A stretch of 64,000 nt of DNA from Negadavirga shengliensis (GTDB lineage: Bacteria; Bacteroidota; Bacteroidia; Cytophagales; Cyclobacteriaceae), in contig NZ_JBHSJJ010000002.1 of the NCBI RefSeq assembly GCF_042652345.1, positions 434,001-498,000 on the forward strand. The letters are read 5' to 3'. A program made the position numbers and the translations under genes. The notes under the pieces were generated by a model. It had not been told where the DNA came from. It saw nothing but the letters and a program-made list of their open reading frames with translations, and ran no database searches. Positions 35,839 through 45,102 of this stretch are shown one piece after another; positions within the stretch are counted from its first letter, which is position 1, and each line of letters begins with the position of its first letter.

Positions 35839-37089
35839 ATGAGAAACCCGTATGCACTTTTATCACTTTTCGCTGTTCTCCATCTCGCTGCCTGCGACTG
35901 GGGCGGATCTGCAGAAGAGGCCCTTACCCCCAATATCAGGACCTTACAGGGCTATGAAAAGGAAATGGTATTCAGCAGCTCCAAATTTGCACTGGACCTT
36001 TTTCACCAGCTCCAAAAAACGGAGGCAGTCAATCAATTTTTTAGCCCCTACAGTATACATCAAGCCCTTTCCATGACCATGAATGGCAATGAGGGGGAAG
36101 TGCTGGAAGAATTTGTACGGATACTGCGATATGAGGGGATGGGGCTGGAGGAGGCCAACAAGGCGGCCAAAGAGCTCACCCAGTTCCTCATGGATCTCGA
36201 TCCTAAAGTTAAAATGTCTATTGCCAATGCCATCTGGTACAAAGAGGAATATGAGATTTTCCCTCCTTTCAAGGAAACCGTGATGAATAGTTACCGGGCG
36301 GAAGTGGCCGGATTAGATATGCTGAATCCCCAATCGGTCAATATCATAAACCAGTGGATTGAGAACAAAACCGAAGGGATCATCAAGGACATGCTGGACC
36401 AGATACCGCCCAACGCCGTGATGTACCTGGTTAACGCCATTTATTTTAAAGGGGACTGGAAATACCGTTTCCCTGCTTCTAAAACACAAAAAGAACCGTT
36501 TCACATCAATCCTCACCAGGAAGTGCAGGTCAATATGATGCAATTGGAAGATGCCGCTACATTCAGGTATTTCAGGGAAAATAACCTCCAATATATTGAA
36601 ATCCCCTACAGCACAGGGCAGTACAATATGGGTGTCATCATCAGTGACGGCCATGATCTGGATCAAGAGTTGGAATCATTAACCTTCGAAAAGCTGGAAA
36701 CTTGGAGAGAAAACGCGCAGGAAACCAATTTCATTTTGAAGATGCCCAAGTTCAAAATGCAATACAAAATGGAAAACATGAAGGATGACCTTATCGAAAT
36801 GGGACTGGAACTTCCGTTTCATTTTCATCCCGATAATTTTACCAGACTGTTCAGCAATCCTACTGACCAGTTAAAAATCAGCAGGGTCATCCATGATGCT
36901 TTCATTGAGGTGGACGAAAAAGGTACGGAGGCCGCTGCTGCCACCGTCGTAGAAATCATAGAAAGGGTCTCTTATCCCCCTACCCCGAGTGTACTGACAC
37001 TGGACAAACCGTTTTTATTTTTTATTCAGGAAAACCACAGTGGTGCTATCCTTTTTATGGGCAAACTGGGTAATCCTGAGCTTTTATAG
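35839..37089 (+). CDS. Serpin (serine protease inhibitor), lipoprotein
   Basis: 416 residues. The lipobox LAAC at about 16-19 predicts a lipid-anchored surface or periplasmic protein. The serpin fold is clear: FALDLFHQLQ, FFSPYSIHQALSMTMNG, LVNAIYFKGDWKYRF and DKPFLFFIQENHSGAILFMGKL. The hinge of the reactive-centre loop, EKGTEAAAATVVE, has the small residues needed for loop insertion, so it should be inhibitory. Aligning the hinge with alpha-1-antitrypsin puts Arg376-Val377 at P1-P1', which predicts trypsin-like protease targets. It is followed by a strong terminator and is probably monocistronic. Confidence 0.95.
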   Translation: MRNPYALLSLFAVLHLAACDWGGSAEEALTPNIRTLQGYEKEMVFSSSKFALDLFHQLQKTEAVNQFFSPYSIHQALSMTMNGNEGEVLEEFVRILRYEGMGLEEANKAAKELTQFLMDLDPKVKMSIANAIWYKEEYEIFPPFKETVMNSYRAEVAGLDMLNPQSVNIINQWIENKTEGIIKDMLDQIPPNAVMYLVNAIYFKGDWKYRFPASKTQKEPFHINPHQEVQVNMMQLEDAATFRYFRENNLQYIEIPYSTGQYNMGVIISDGHDLDQELESLTFEKLETWRENAQETNFILKMPKFKMQYKMENMKDDLIEMGLELPFHFHPDNFTRLFSNPTDQLKISRVIHDAFIEVDEKGTEAAAATVVEIIERVSYPPTPSVLTLDKPFLFFIQENHSGAILFMGKLGNPELL

Positions 37090-37098
37090 ATCCGAATC

Positions 37099-37160
37099 CC
37101 GGCTCTCCCGGTAATTTAGGTCGGTTTGGTTGGGGGAGCCGGATTTTTTTCTTTTTTTTG
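37099..37160 (+). terminator. Intrinsic terminator after the serpin gene
   Basis: CCGGCTCTCCC (37099-37109) pairs with GGGGGAGCCGG (37132-37142), with one G-T pair, and is followed by A then seven T and a second T-rich run. It begins 10 bp after the stop codon. Confidence 0.85.
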
Positions 37161-37285
37161 GATCACTACCTTTTATCAATTTCCATCCTTCATCTTAAAT
37201 ACATCCTCAATATATTTATTATATTGTGATGCAGCTTGTACTTGTACCAAAGTTGATCCTTTAAAACCAGATCACCTCCAAAAAT

Positions 37286-39673
37286 ATGTCCGAATCACCT
37301 TTACTTACTTCCAGAATATTGATCATGCCTCTCCTGTTGCTGTTATTTTTTACAGGGTTCCGGTTACGTGCCCAGGACGAAGATACCTTGAAAAGACAGC
37401 AATATCTGGACGAGCTGTTGAAGCTGAACCGGCCCCATCCCACCCCTACCGACAGACCTAGAAACGTCCAAGCCTCCTTTGTCACGCTCAGCCATAAAGA
37501 CAGCACCTGGTATGCCTGGCAGCAACGGACCGGAGAATTACCTCCCGACTTCGACGCCATGCCTTCCCTTCCGTTTTTACCGGATCCGTTGATCTGGGAC
37601 GAAGGGGGAGAGAACATTCCCATCACCTCTGAGCAACAATGGTCCAAAAAGAGGGACTGGATCAGCGATCAAGTGAAATACTTCCTGTCAGGCACTTTTC
37701 CAGACCCTCCCCAACAGCTGGATGTCAAAATCCTGGAAGAAAAGGTCCTGGATGGCATAAAGCTTCAGACAATCGAACTGCGGTTTGGTCCAGATGATAA
37801 AGCCAAACTTACCCTTGAAGTGTTCACCCCTCCGGGAGAAGGACCTTTTCCCGTTTTTATGAGCCAGTGGAACCATCGGGGATGGGTGCAAATTGCGGTG
37901 AGAAGGGGATATATGGGCGTAATTTATGCAGGAGCGGATTCATTCGATGAAACCATCCATTATCAGGAACTTTATCCAGACCACGATTGGTCGGCACTGA
38001 TGACCCGGGCATGGGGAGCACACCGGGCAGTGGATTACCTGTACACCCTGTCTCATGTGGATAAAGACAAAATAGCCCTGACAGGACATTCCCGTAATGC
38101 CAAACTTTCTCTTTTTGCAGCCGCTTTTGACAACAGGATCACCGCCGTGATCAGTAGCAGCGGAGGGACAGGAGGAGAAATACCCTACCGATATACCGAC
38201 GAAAGGCATGAAAATGAATCCATCGACTATCTCAATTCCATCCGGCCGCAGTGGTTTCACCCCAGGCTTCGTTTTTTCAACGGGAGAGAACATAAATTGC
38301 CTATAGACCAGAACGCTTTAATGGCGCTTATTGCCCCTAACGCCCTGCTTTTGAGTTCTTCCATCAGAGAAGCCGGGGGCGGGGATCCCTGGGCCATAGA
38401 ACAAAATCTGAAATCCCTTAAAAAAGTGTATGGCTTCCTGGGAGCCTCTGATAAGGTCGACGTCCGGTTCAGGGACGGCGAACATGGTGTGTCGGCCCGG
38501 GACATTGAGGGTTATGTGGACTGGCTGGACATACAGTTTGGCAGGAGCGAAGAGAAATGGTCTAACCCGCTGTACTATGATTATGACTTTGATACCTGGA
38601 AAGCTAAATCGGGCGCTTCTGTGGACTCTTCCTCCATTCAAGCCCTGGATCTTGAAAAAGAATTAAAAGCATTCAATAAGAACCCATCACAGGAGGATTT
38701 AAGAAACCTGCAAAACGCCATAAGGGATCACATAAAATGGACGCTGGGTGATCAACCGCCGGGTGTCCCTGCCAACCCCATCAGCTCTTTAAGCAACAGG
38801 GAGGACTATATCGATCTCCTACTGCGCCGTCCCGTGGTCAAAAACGGAAAAAGAATGAACATTGCCCCCTATGAAGCCCTGGGGGATTATCAATATGGTG
38901 CCATTTACTGTCCCACAGATAAGAACGGGAAAATCCGGCTTCCCCCTCAAGGCAAATTACCTGTGGTTATTTTCCACCACAAATATGTCAACACAGGATT
39001 CGACAGGGGCATGGACCACTTTATACAATCCTGTATCGACAGGGGTATTGCTGTTTTCACCATGGACCTGTTGGGTTATGGCAGCCGGATCGAAGAAGGC
39101 ACCGGTTTTTATAAAAGATACCCTGAATGGTCCAAAATGGGCAAAATGGTTATGGATACCCGGGCTGCCATAGATGCCTTGGCTCAACTTGATTTTGTAG
39201 ACTCTGGCCAAATATACCTGGCCGGTTATGCCCTGGGAGGTACCGTCTCTCTGATTACCGGAGCTCTGGATGATAGGGTGGCGGGTGTGGCGCTGGCGGC
39301 GGCATTTACCCCCTTAAGATCTTCCGGCGGGGAAATGGAAGGCATAAAAGCCTATTCCCATTTATATGGACTTCTTCCGAAATGGGGATTATTTGAAGAG
39401 GCAAAAGCGCAAATCCCGGTGGACTTCCCCGAAATGCTCGCCGCGATCGCTCCCAAACCCTTGTTGATCGTTTCACCCGAGCTGGACAGGCATGCCGATT
39501 TGGAAGCTGTCCGTCAACAGGTCTCCCTGCTGCAAGAACTTTATCAAACATATGGTAAAGACGCAAACCTGGAACATCAGGTCCCGGAAAGTTACAACCG
39601 ATTCACCCGGGAACAGCAGGACAATATGGTCGAATGGCTACATACGCACATCCAAAATGCCGGTAATTTATGA
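37286..39673 (+). CDS. Two-domain alpha/beta hydrolase (one active, one degenerate), secreted
   Basis: 795 residues with a signal peptide ending RLRAQ. The first alpha/beta-hydrolase domain (about 100-425) has the nucleophile motif TGHSRNAK (Ser269), like glucuronoyl esterases (CE15) and related acetyl-xylan-esterase-type enzymes, and a His in RDGEHGVS. The second domain (about 500-790) keeps the fold but reads AGYALGG where Gly-x-Ser-x-Gly is expected, so Ala649 replaces the nucleophile. The protein probably has one working esterase and one binding or structural copy. Its stop overlaps the next ATG by 4 bases, indicating a coupled operon. Confidence 0.85.
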   Translation: MSESPLLTSRILIMPLLLLLFFTGFRLRAQDEDTLKRQQYLDELLKLNRPHPTPTDRPRNVQASFVTLSHKDSTWYAWQQRTGELPPDFDAMPSLPFLPDPLIWDEGGENIPITSEQQWSKKRDWISDQVKYFLSGTFPDPPQQLDVKILEEKVLDGIKLQTIELRFGPDDKAKLTLEVFTPPGEGPFPVFMSQWNHRGWVQIAVRRGYMGVIYAGADSFDETIHYQELYPDHDWSALMTRAWGAHRAVDYLYTLSHVDKDKIALTGHSRNAKLSLFAAAFDNRITAVISSSGGTGGEIPYRYTDERHENESIDYLNSIRPQWFHPRLRFFNGREHKLPIDQNALMALIAPNALLLSSSIREAGGGDPWAIEQNLKSLKKVYGFLGASDKVDVRFRDGEHGVSARDIEGYVDWLDIQFGRSEEKWSNPLYYDYDFDTWKAKSGASVDSSSIQALDLEKELKAFNKNPSQEDLRNLQNAIRDHIKWTLGDQPPGVPANPISSLSNREDYIDLLLRRPVVKNGKRMNIAPYEALGDYQYGAIYCPTDKNGKIRLPPQGKLPVVIFHHKYVNTGFDRGMDHFIQSCIDRGIAVFTMDLLGYGSRIEEGTGFYKRYPEWSKMGKMVMDTRAAIDALAQLDFVDSGQIYLAGYALGGTVSLITGALDDRVAGVALAAAFTPLRSSGGEMEGIKAYSHLYGLLPKWGLFEEAKAQIPVDFPEMLAAIAPKPLLIVSPELDRHADLEAVRQQVSLLQELYQTYGKDANLEHQVPESYNRFTREQQDNMVEWLHTHIQNAGNL

Positions 39674-42114
39674 AAAGAAGAAACCGGAATTTATGCAAAG
39701 CCGCTTTGGGATGGACGCTGGCATTTTTCCTTTTCCATAGCCTGCTCTCTCATGGGCAAACAGCAGCTTCAGCAGCAGCCGAAAATAAACCCAGAATCAG
39801 CATCGCTTTGTTCGATGTGGATGCCACTCCTCCTACCGGAAGCTTGCTCGCCTATGATCCCATGGAAAAATCCGGTGACCTTGGCCTCAGGGCAAAGGGT
39901 ATGGTGATCATGGGCAGTGGCCTTCCCGTTGTCCTGTGCGCCGTGGATTGGATCGGGATAGGCAACGAAAGCCAGGATGCTTTTAAGCAGGTATTGGCGC
40001 GTGCTGCATCTACCCTACCCGAACGTGTAGCGATACACACTGTCCACCAGCATGATGCTCCCGTCAGCGACTGGGGCGCTGAGAAAATATTGGTGAAAGC
40101 AGGATTGGATCCCATGGCTTTTGAAAGCAGCTTTGATAAAGTTTTACTCGACCGTCTGGGAAAGGCCGTCCAAAACGCCCTAAATCAGGTACAGCCCGTC
40201 ACGCATTTGGGCACCGGCCGTGCTGCGGTAGAAATGGTGGCCTCCAACCGCCGGATTGCAGGGCCGGATGGTAAAATCATTCACTCCAGGACCTCAGCCA
40301 CCCGGGATCCTGATATCAGGCGTTACCCGGAGGGACTGATTGATCCTGAAGTCTCACTTATAAGCTTTTGGAATGAAGACAAACCGGTGGCCGTGCTTTC
40401 TTACTATGCCGTCCATCCGCAAAGCTATTACCTTACCAAAGAAGCCAACCCTGATTTCCCGGGGATTGCCCGTTATTTAAGGCAACTGGCGGTCCCGGAT
40501 GCCCTCCATATCCACTTCAACGGTGCAGGGGGGAACATTACCGCCGGAAAATACAACGACGGGGCAAAGGAAAACCGGTTGATTCTTGCCCAGAGGCTGG
40601 CCGAGGGCATGAGAAAAGCCTGGGAAGCCACGGAAAAAACGCCCTTGGAGGCTGATGATGTCTATTGGCATATGGAAAATGTAAGGTTACCCGCCAATGA
40701 GCATGTCCTTGAGATAGAAGATGAAATGCATCAAAAAGACCACCGCTGGCTCACCAACAACATGCAGAAGCTTGCCTGGTACAAAAGACAGGCACTGGGT
40801 AAAAGCATTCCTGTTTCCTGTCTGGCCCTGGGCAAAGCAAGGATATTGCACCTGCCGGGCGAACTGTTCGTAGAGTACCAATTGGCTGCCAAATCCGAAA
40901 GGCCTGATCTGTTTGTCGCTATGGCTGCTTATGGGGACTACGGTCCTTTTTATATAGGCACGGAAAAAGCTTATCAGGAAGGCGGATATGAAATTGGGGC
41001 CAGCCCGGTAACCCCGGAAGCAGAGAACATGCTCACGCAGACCATAAAGAAACTGTTGCACGCCGAAACGACGAATCCTTCCCCCCAGCATGCTTTATTA
41101 ACGGTCCAAAATAATGATGATCATCCCACCTTTGTCCGAACCCTTGCGCAATGGGAAGAAAAAAGAAAAGCGTGGCAGCATGGAATGGAAAAAATCATGG
41201 GGCCATTGCCCTCTCCCGGGGAACGGGATAAACCAGACATCCAGTGGCTGGACACTTTGTATGCCAAATATTATAACCGGTACAATATCCGGTTTCTCTC
41301 AGATGACAGAAATGAGGTGACCGCCTTTTTGTACGTTCCCCATGGTAGCAGGGCAAATCCAGGCATGCTGGTTCTCCACAGCACAGGCGAACCGGGGAAA
41401 AAAATTGTCGATGGACAAAGCCATTTGGAAAACCGTGCGGTGGCCAGGGAGCTCGCAGAACGGGGCTACGTGGTATTGGCTCCGGATTACCCCAGCTTTG
41501 GGGACCAATCTGCCCATGATTTTGACCGGGACGGTTTTGAGTCCGGCACCATGCTGGGCATATGGAACCATATCCGGTGCGTGGATCTGCTCAGCGATAT
41601 GGAGGAAGTGGATCCCGAACGGATCGGTGTGATAGGACATTCTCTGGGGGGCCATAATGCCCTTTTTGTGGCCGCTTTTGACCACCGGTTAAAAGCTGTG
41701 ATCAGCAGCTGCGGGTGGACGCCTTTTGACTATTACGATATTGGCGAAGAGGCTGGCAAAAGGTACGGCGGAAGACTTGGCCCCTGGGCCCAGGAGAGGT
41801 ATATGCCCAAAATAAAAGAATTTATGCCTGACAAAAAGTTGCCTTTTGATTTCCCTGAAATCATTGCCCTGGTAGCTCCCAGGCCTTTCTTCAGCAATTC
41901 CCCCGTGAATGACAGCAATTTTGATGTTGAGGGAGTCAAAGCCGGCATCGGCCTGGTCGAGCCTGTATACCGCTTTCTGGGCTTTCCTGACAATATCCAG
42001 GCACGTTATCCCGAAGCAGGGCACGATTTTCCTTCAGAAACCAGGAAAGCAGCCTATGGCTTTCTCGATAAGCATTTTGGATTTAGCCCTATAAAGCTAT
42101 TGGATGATGAATAG
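39670..42114 (+). CDS. Fusion of neutral/alkaline ceramidase-like domain and dienelactone-hydrolase-type domain
   Basis: 814 residues, signal peptide ending LLSHGQ. The N-terminal part (about 40-480) resembles neutral/alkaline ceramidases: RISIALFDVDATPPTGS, a His cluster HTVHQHDAP (His123, 126, 128), SYYAVHPQSYY and HFNGAGGNITAG. The C-terminal part (about 540-805) is an alpha/beta hydrolase with an intact triad: IGHSLGG (Ser658), Asp748 in SPVNDSNFD and His785 in EAGHDF. The pairing suggests amide or ester removal from a glycolipid, lipid or glycan, but the substrate is unknown. It is translationally coupled to the upstream hydrolase (ATGA overlap). Confidence 0.85.
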   Translation: MKRRNRNLCKAALGWTLAFFLFHSLLSHGQTAASAAAENKPRISIALFDVDATPPTGSLLAYDPMEKSGDLGLRAKGMVIMGSGLPVVLCAVDWIGIGNESQDAFKQVLARAASTLPERVAIHTVHQHDAPVSDWGAEKILVKAGLDPMAFESSFDKVLLDRLGKAVQNALNQVQPVTHLGTGRAAVEMVASNRRIAGPDGKIIHSRTSATRDPDIRRYPEGLIDPEVSLISFWNEDKPVAVLSYYAVHPQSYYLTKEANPDFPGIARYLRQLAVPDALHIHFNGAGGNITAGKYNDGAKENRLILAQRLAEGMRKAWEATEKTPLEADDVYWHMENVRLPANEHVLEIEDEMHQKDHRWLTNNMQKLAWYKRQALGKSIPVSCLALGKARILHLPGELFVEYQLAAKSERPDLFVAMAAYGDYGPFYIGTEKAYQEGGYEIGASPVTPEAENMLTQTIKKLLHAETTNPSPQHALLTVQNNDDHPTFVRTLAQWEEKRKAWQHGMEKIMGPLPSPGERDKPDIQWLDTLYAKYYNRYNIRFLSDDRNEVTAFLYVPHGSRANPGMLVLHSTGEPGKKIVDGQSHLENRAVARELAERGYVVLAPDYPSFGDQSAHDFDRDGFESGTMLGIWNHIRCVDLLSDMEEVDPERIGVIGHSLGGHNALFVAAFDHRLKAVISSCGWTPFDYYDIGEEAGKRYGGRLGPWAQERYMPKIKEFMPDKKLPFDFPEIIALVAPRPFFSNSPVNDSNFDVEGVKAGIGLVEPVYRFLGFPDNIQARYPEAGHDFPSETRKAAYGFLDKHFGFSPIKLLDDE

Positions 42115-42214
42115 ACTTATCGGTTTTACGCGGGACAATACAAGCCATCATGTCAATATAAAGATGAGAGCAGCCATGCAACCAAAGAATTTACCAAACA
42201 AACAGCACCTACTT

Positions 42215-44335
42215 ATGAAATACGCCACTACTAACCTGATCCCACTTTATGTACTCCTGTTTATCATTTTTCTCAGCGCATGCAAAGACAAAAAATATCC
42301 CGATCCTTTAAGTCCAGAGGCTTCCCTGGCGACCTTCGATATCCATGAGGATTTCGTAGTGGAGCTGTTCGCCGCGGAGCCCCACATCTGGGACCCTGTT
42401 GATCTGGTTTTTGATGAAGATGGAAATGCATATGCCGTAGAAATGCCGGATTACCCTTATAAACCCGAGGAAGGTAAGGGCAAAGGAAGGATAAAAAGGC
42501 TTTTGGATACCGATGGTGACGGTACCATAGACCGGTCTTCTGTTTTTGCGGAGGGGCTTCCGGATGCCACCAGCTTGTTTCCCTGGAAAGGCGGGCTTTT
42601 GGTGACCTCGGCACCCCATATCTATTATTTAAAAGACACCAACGGTGACGGGAAGGCGGACGTGAAGGAAGTTCTCTTTTCCGGTTTTTTTGACAATAAT
42701 TCAGAAGCACAGATCACCAACCTGCGATTGGGAGTGGACAACTGGATTTACGCCGCCAACAATGGCCAGCCGGGAGAAGTAACCCCCGGCAAAAGGCCGG
42801 ATGCCACGCCGTTAAACATGCGCGGTGCTGATTTTAGGTTCAGGTTGGACAAAGATGCGTTTGAACTGGAAAGCGGCACGGCCCAGTTTGGGCAAACGCT
42901 CGATGACTGGGGCAACAAGTTTTTTACGCAGAACACCCTCCATATCCAGCAGGCTGTCATCCCAAGGAGGTACCTGGAGCGACATGGATACCTTTCCTCC
43001 ATGTCTGTCAATCAGAATATTTCGGACCACGATTTCGCCATGCATCAGTTGACTCCCCCGCCCTATTGGCGGGCGGAAAGGACGCGAAGAAGGAATATCC
43101 AATTCCAGGAACAAAATCTGGAAAGGGTGGAACATGCGGACAAATATTTTACCGGCGCTTCCGGTGGCACCTACTATCACGGCGATGCCTTTCCCGAGGC
43201 CTTCTATGGCAATATTTTCACGGGAGATGTGGCAGGCAACCTGGTTCACCGGGACATTTTGGTAGCTGACAAAGAAAAGCCTACGTTTATTGCCCAAAGG
43301 GCGCCAGAGGAAAATAACCGTGAGTTTTTGGCCTCCACCGACCCTTGGTTCAGGCCTGTGGGATTTACGGTAGGGCCGGATGGTTATCTGTACATGATTG
43401 ATTTCTACAGGCAGCACATAGAAACGCCTGTTTCCATTCCAGATGATCTGAAAGAAGAAATGGATTTTATGTACGGGGAAAACCATGGCAGGATTTACCG
43501 GATACGCCCTAAAAACGAAACAGAAAAAAGAGACCTTAATGTAAACCTTTCCGAATTGAAGCCAACCGAATGGGTAAATTTGTTGTCCCATCAAAATGGG
43601 TGGTGGCGGAGCACGGCCCAGCGTTTATTATTGGAAAACCCGGGAAGTGTTGACGTGCCGGCACTGAAAGCCATGGCTACCGAAGAAAAAGATGAAAAAG
43701 CCAGGCTGCATGCTCTCTATCTCTTGGAAACGTTAGGTGCTTTGGAGGAGGATATGGTAAAAAAAGCCTTGGAAAGCGAGCACAAAGGGCTTCAAAGGAA
43801 TGCGCTGATGCTCGCTGAGAATTTCCCAAGTCTAGAGGCTGTCATCGCTGCCAAAACCAAGGCCCCAGATGCTCAGGTGGCTCTCCAGGCTGTTCTTAGC
43901 CTGGGACAATATGATAATCAAAATACAGCCGATAATTTTGCCGCCCTTTTACAGGAGAAAGGTGAAGACAGATGGTTCAGAACGGCCGTTTTAAGTTCAA
44001 AAGCCGGTTCAGATCTTCGCATTTTACAATCTTTGCAAAAGAACCATGATTTTTTTGAGCACGAAGCGGACTGGAAGAGCGCTTTTATCAAGGATATTGC
44101 CTGCATTTTGGGGACAAAGGGTGAGAAATCGGAAATCAGTCAACTCGTCTCCATGGTCACGGCTTCCGATGAACAATCCAACACCAACTGGAAAGCCAGC
44201 GGACTGGAAGGCTTAACGAGCGGCCTCAAACACCATGAGGAAAGCAATCCCCGGCTGAAGGCTTTTTTGAGCGCTCTTGATACCTCCGAAAGGAACGCAA
44301 ATGATCGATTAAAAGAATTATTAACGGTGTTATAA
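42215..44335 (+). CDS. Beta-propeller dehydrogenase-like lipoprotein with HEAT repeats
   Basis: 706 residues from ATG at 42215, which starts a lipoprotein signal (FIIFLSAC). An in-frame ATG at 42104 overlaps the previous gene and is less likely. Residues about 40-440 form a propeller of the L-sorbosone/glucose-dehydrogenase-like (PVC-type membrane-bound dehydrogenase) group: EDFVVELFAAEPHIWDPVDLVFDEDGNAYAVEM, LLDTDGDGTID, KDTNGDGKAD and NHGRIYRIRP. Residues about 460-700 are HEAT-like helical repeats. The cytochrome c domain (CxxCH) often fused to this family is absent. A HiPIP gene follows 20 bp later and may take its electrons. Confidence 0.85.
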   Translation: MKYATTNLIPLYVLLFIIFLSACKDKKYPDPLSPEASLATFDIHEDFVVELFAAEPHIWDPVDLVFDEDGNAYAVEMPDYPYKPEEGKGKGRIKRLLDTDGDGTIDRSSVFAEGLPDATSLFPWKGGLLVTSAPHIYYLKDTNGDGKADVKEVLFSGFFDNNSEAQITNLRLGVDNWIYAANNGQPGEVTPGKRPDATPLNMRGADFRFRLDKDAFELESGTAQFGQTLDDWGNKFFTQNTLHIQQAVIPRRYLERHGYLSSMSVNQNISDHDFAMHQLTPPPYWRAERTRRRNIQFQEQNLERVEHADKYFTGASGGTYYHGDAFPEAFYGNIFTGDVAGNLVHRDILVADKEKPTFIAQRAPEENNREFLASTDPWFRPVGFTVGPDGYLYMIDFYRQHIETPVSIPDDLKEEMDFMYGENHGRIYRIRPKNETEKRDLNVNLSELKPTEWVNLLSHQNGWWRSTAQRLLLENPGSVDVPALKAMATEEKDEKARLHALYLLETLGALEEDMVKKALESEHKGLQRNALMLAENFPSLEAVIAAKTKAPDAQVALQAVLSLGQYDNQNTADNFAALLQEKGEDRWFRTAVLSSKAGSDLRILQSLQKNHDFFEHEADWKSAFIKDIACILGTKGEKSEISQLVSMVTASDEQSNTNWKASGLEGLTSGLKHHEESNPRLKAFLSALDTSERNANDRLKELLTVL

Positions 44336-44355
44336 ACTGACTGCTTTTGATAAAT

Positions 44356-44700
44356 ATGAATAGAAGAGCCCTACTGAAAAAAGTTTCCCGTTTCGCTTAT
44401 GCCGCTGTAGGCGGAAGCATGTTATTACCGGCTTGCCATTCGCAAAAAGGGTCCGAATACAATCTTGAAGAAATTTCCTCCTGTGATGACCTTACGGGGT
44501 TACCCCAGGAGGAAATTGACAAGAGAAACAGCCTCGGGTATGTGGAGACAACACCTATCCGGGAAAGCACCTGTGACAATTGCCAGCTTTATCTGCCTCC
44601 GACCGCGAAGCGTAAATGTGGTGGATGCCAATTATTCAAAGGGCCTGTAACGGAGGAGGGCTATTGCACCTATTGGGCTCCACAAACGGACCTTGTATGA
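44356..44700 (+). CDS. High-potential iron-sulfur protein (HiPIP) with Tat signal
   Basis: 114 residues from ATG at 44356 (MNRRALLKK). The frame extends to a TTG 9 bases upstream. The twin-arginine leader fits export of a protein carrying a 4Fe-4S cluster. Cluster ligands: CDNCQLYL (two Cys), CQLFKGPV and GYCTYW, the normal HiPIP spacing. An extra Cys sits just before the third ligand (KCGGC). HiPIPs are soluble periplasmic electron carriers. The position right behind a dehydrogenase-like lipoprotein suggests a dedicated electron partner. Confidence 0.92.
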   Translation: MNRRALLKKVSRFAYAAVGGSMLLPACHSQKGSEYNLEEISSCDDLTGLPQEEIDKRNSLGYVETTPIRESTCDNCQLYLPPTAKRKCGGCQLFKGPVTEEGYCTYWAPQTDLV

Positions 44701-44785
44701 ATCAAAGGTTTTTTTCAAATACATAGTTGGTACAATACTTGTGCCTTTTTTTGGGGATTCCATTTATAAAAAAGTGTCCTAAAAA

Positions 44786-44995
44786 ATGAAAAGTTATCTT
44801 TTACCGGTTTTTGTTACCACATCATTTCTGCTGGTGTATATAGTGGCCATCGTAGTGGACCTCCATACAGCCATCATATTGATGATGTTTTCTGTTTCGC
44901 CGGTATTGATTTTATGGATGGTTTTTAGGGTACTTAAAGCCCAGGTTGATAGCCGTTATACTTTTGAAGACCGGTGGTATGAAGATCTGGACTAA
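44786..44995 (+). CDS. Small membrane protein, two transmembrane helices
   Basis: 69 residues. Two hydrophobic stretches (about 5-25 and 30-48) are followed by an acidic C-terminus, DSRYTFEDRWYEDLD. The sharp hydrophobic pattern and normal ATG make it a probable gene. It lies 85 bp after the HiPIP gene and 107 bp before the UspA-like gene. No named family was recognised. Confidence 0.7.
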   Translation: MKSYLLPVFVTTSFLLVYIVAIVVDLHTAIILMMFSVSPVLILWMVFRVLKAQVDSRYTFEDRWYEDLD

Positions 44996-45102
44996 AACCG
45001 GCATTAAAAGTCACCTATTTGAATAATACACTGTCTTTTTTGTTATATTTAACTCAATCAAATTTCCTTAACAATATCTCTGTCCTCTAACCCCCTGTTT
45101 CA

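Noticed and set aside
42812..43594. A 260-codon minus-strand frame
   Set aside because: It is a shadow of the beta-propeller dehydrogenase gene. The plus-strand frame has family motifs and operon context.
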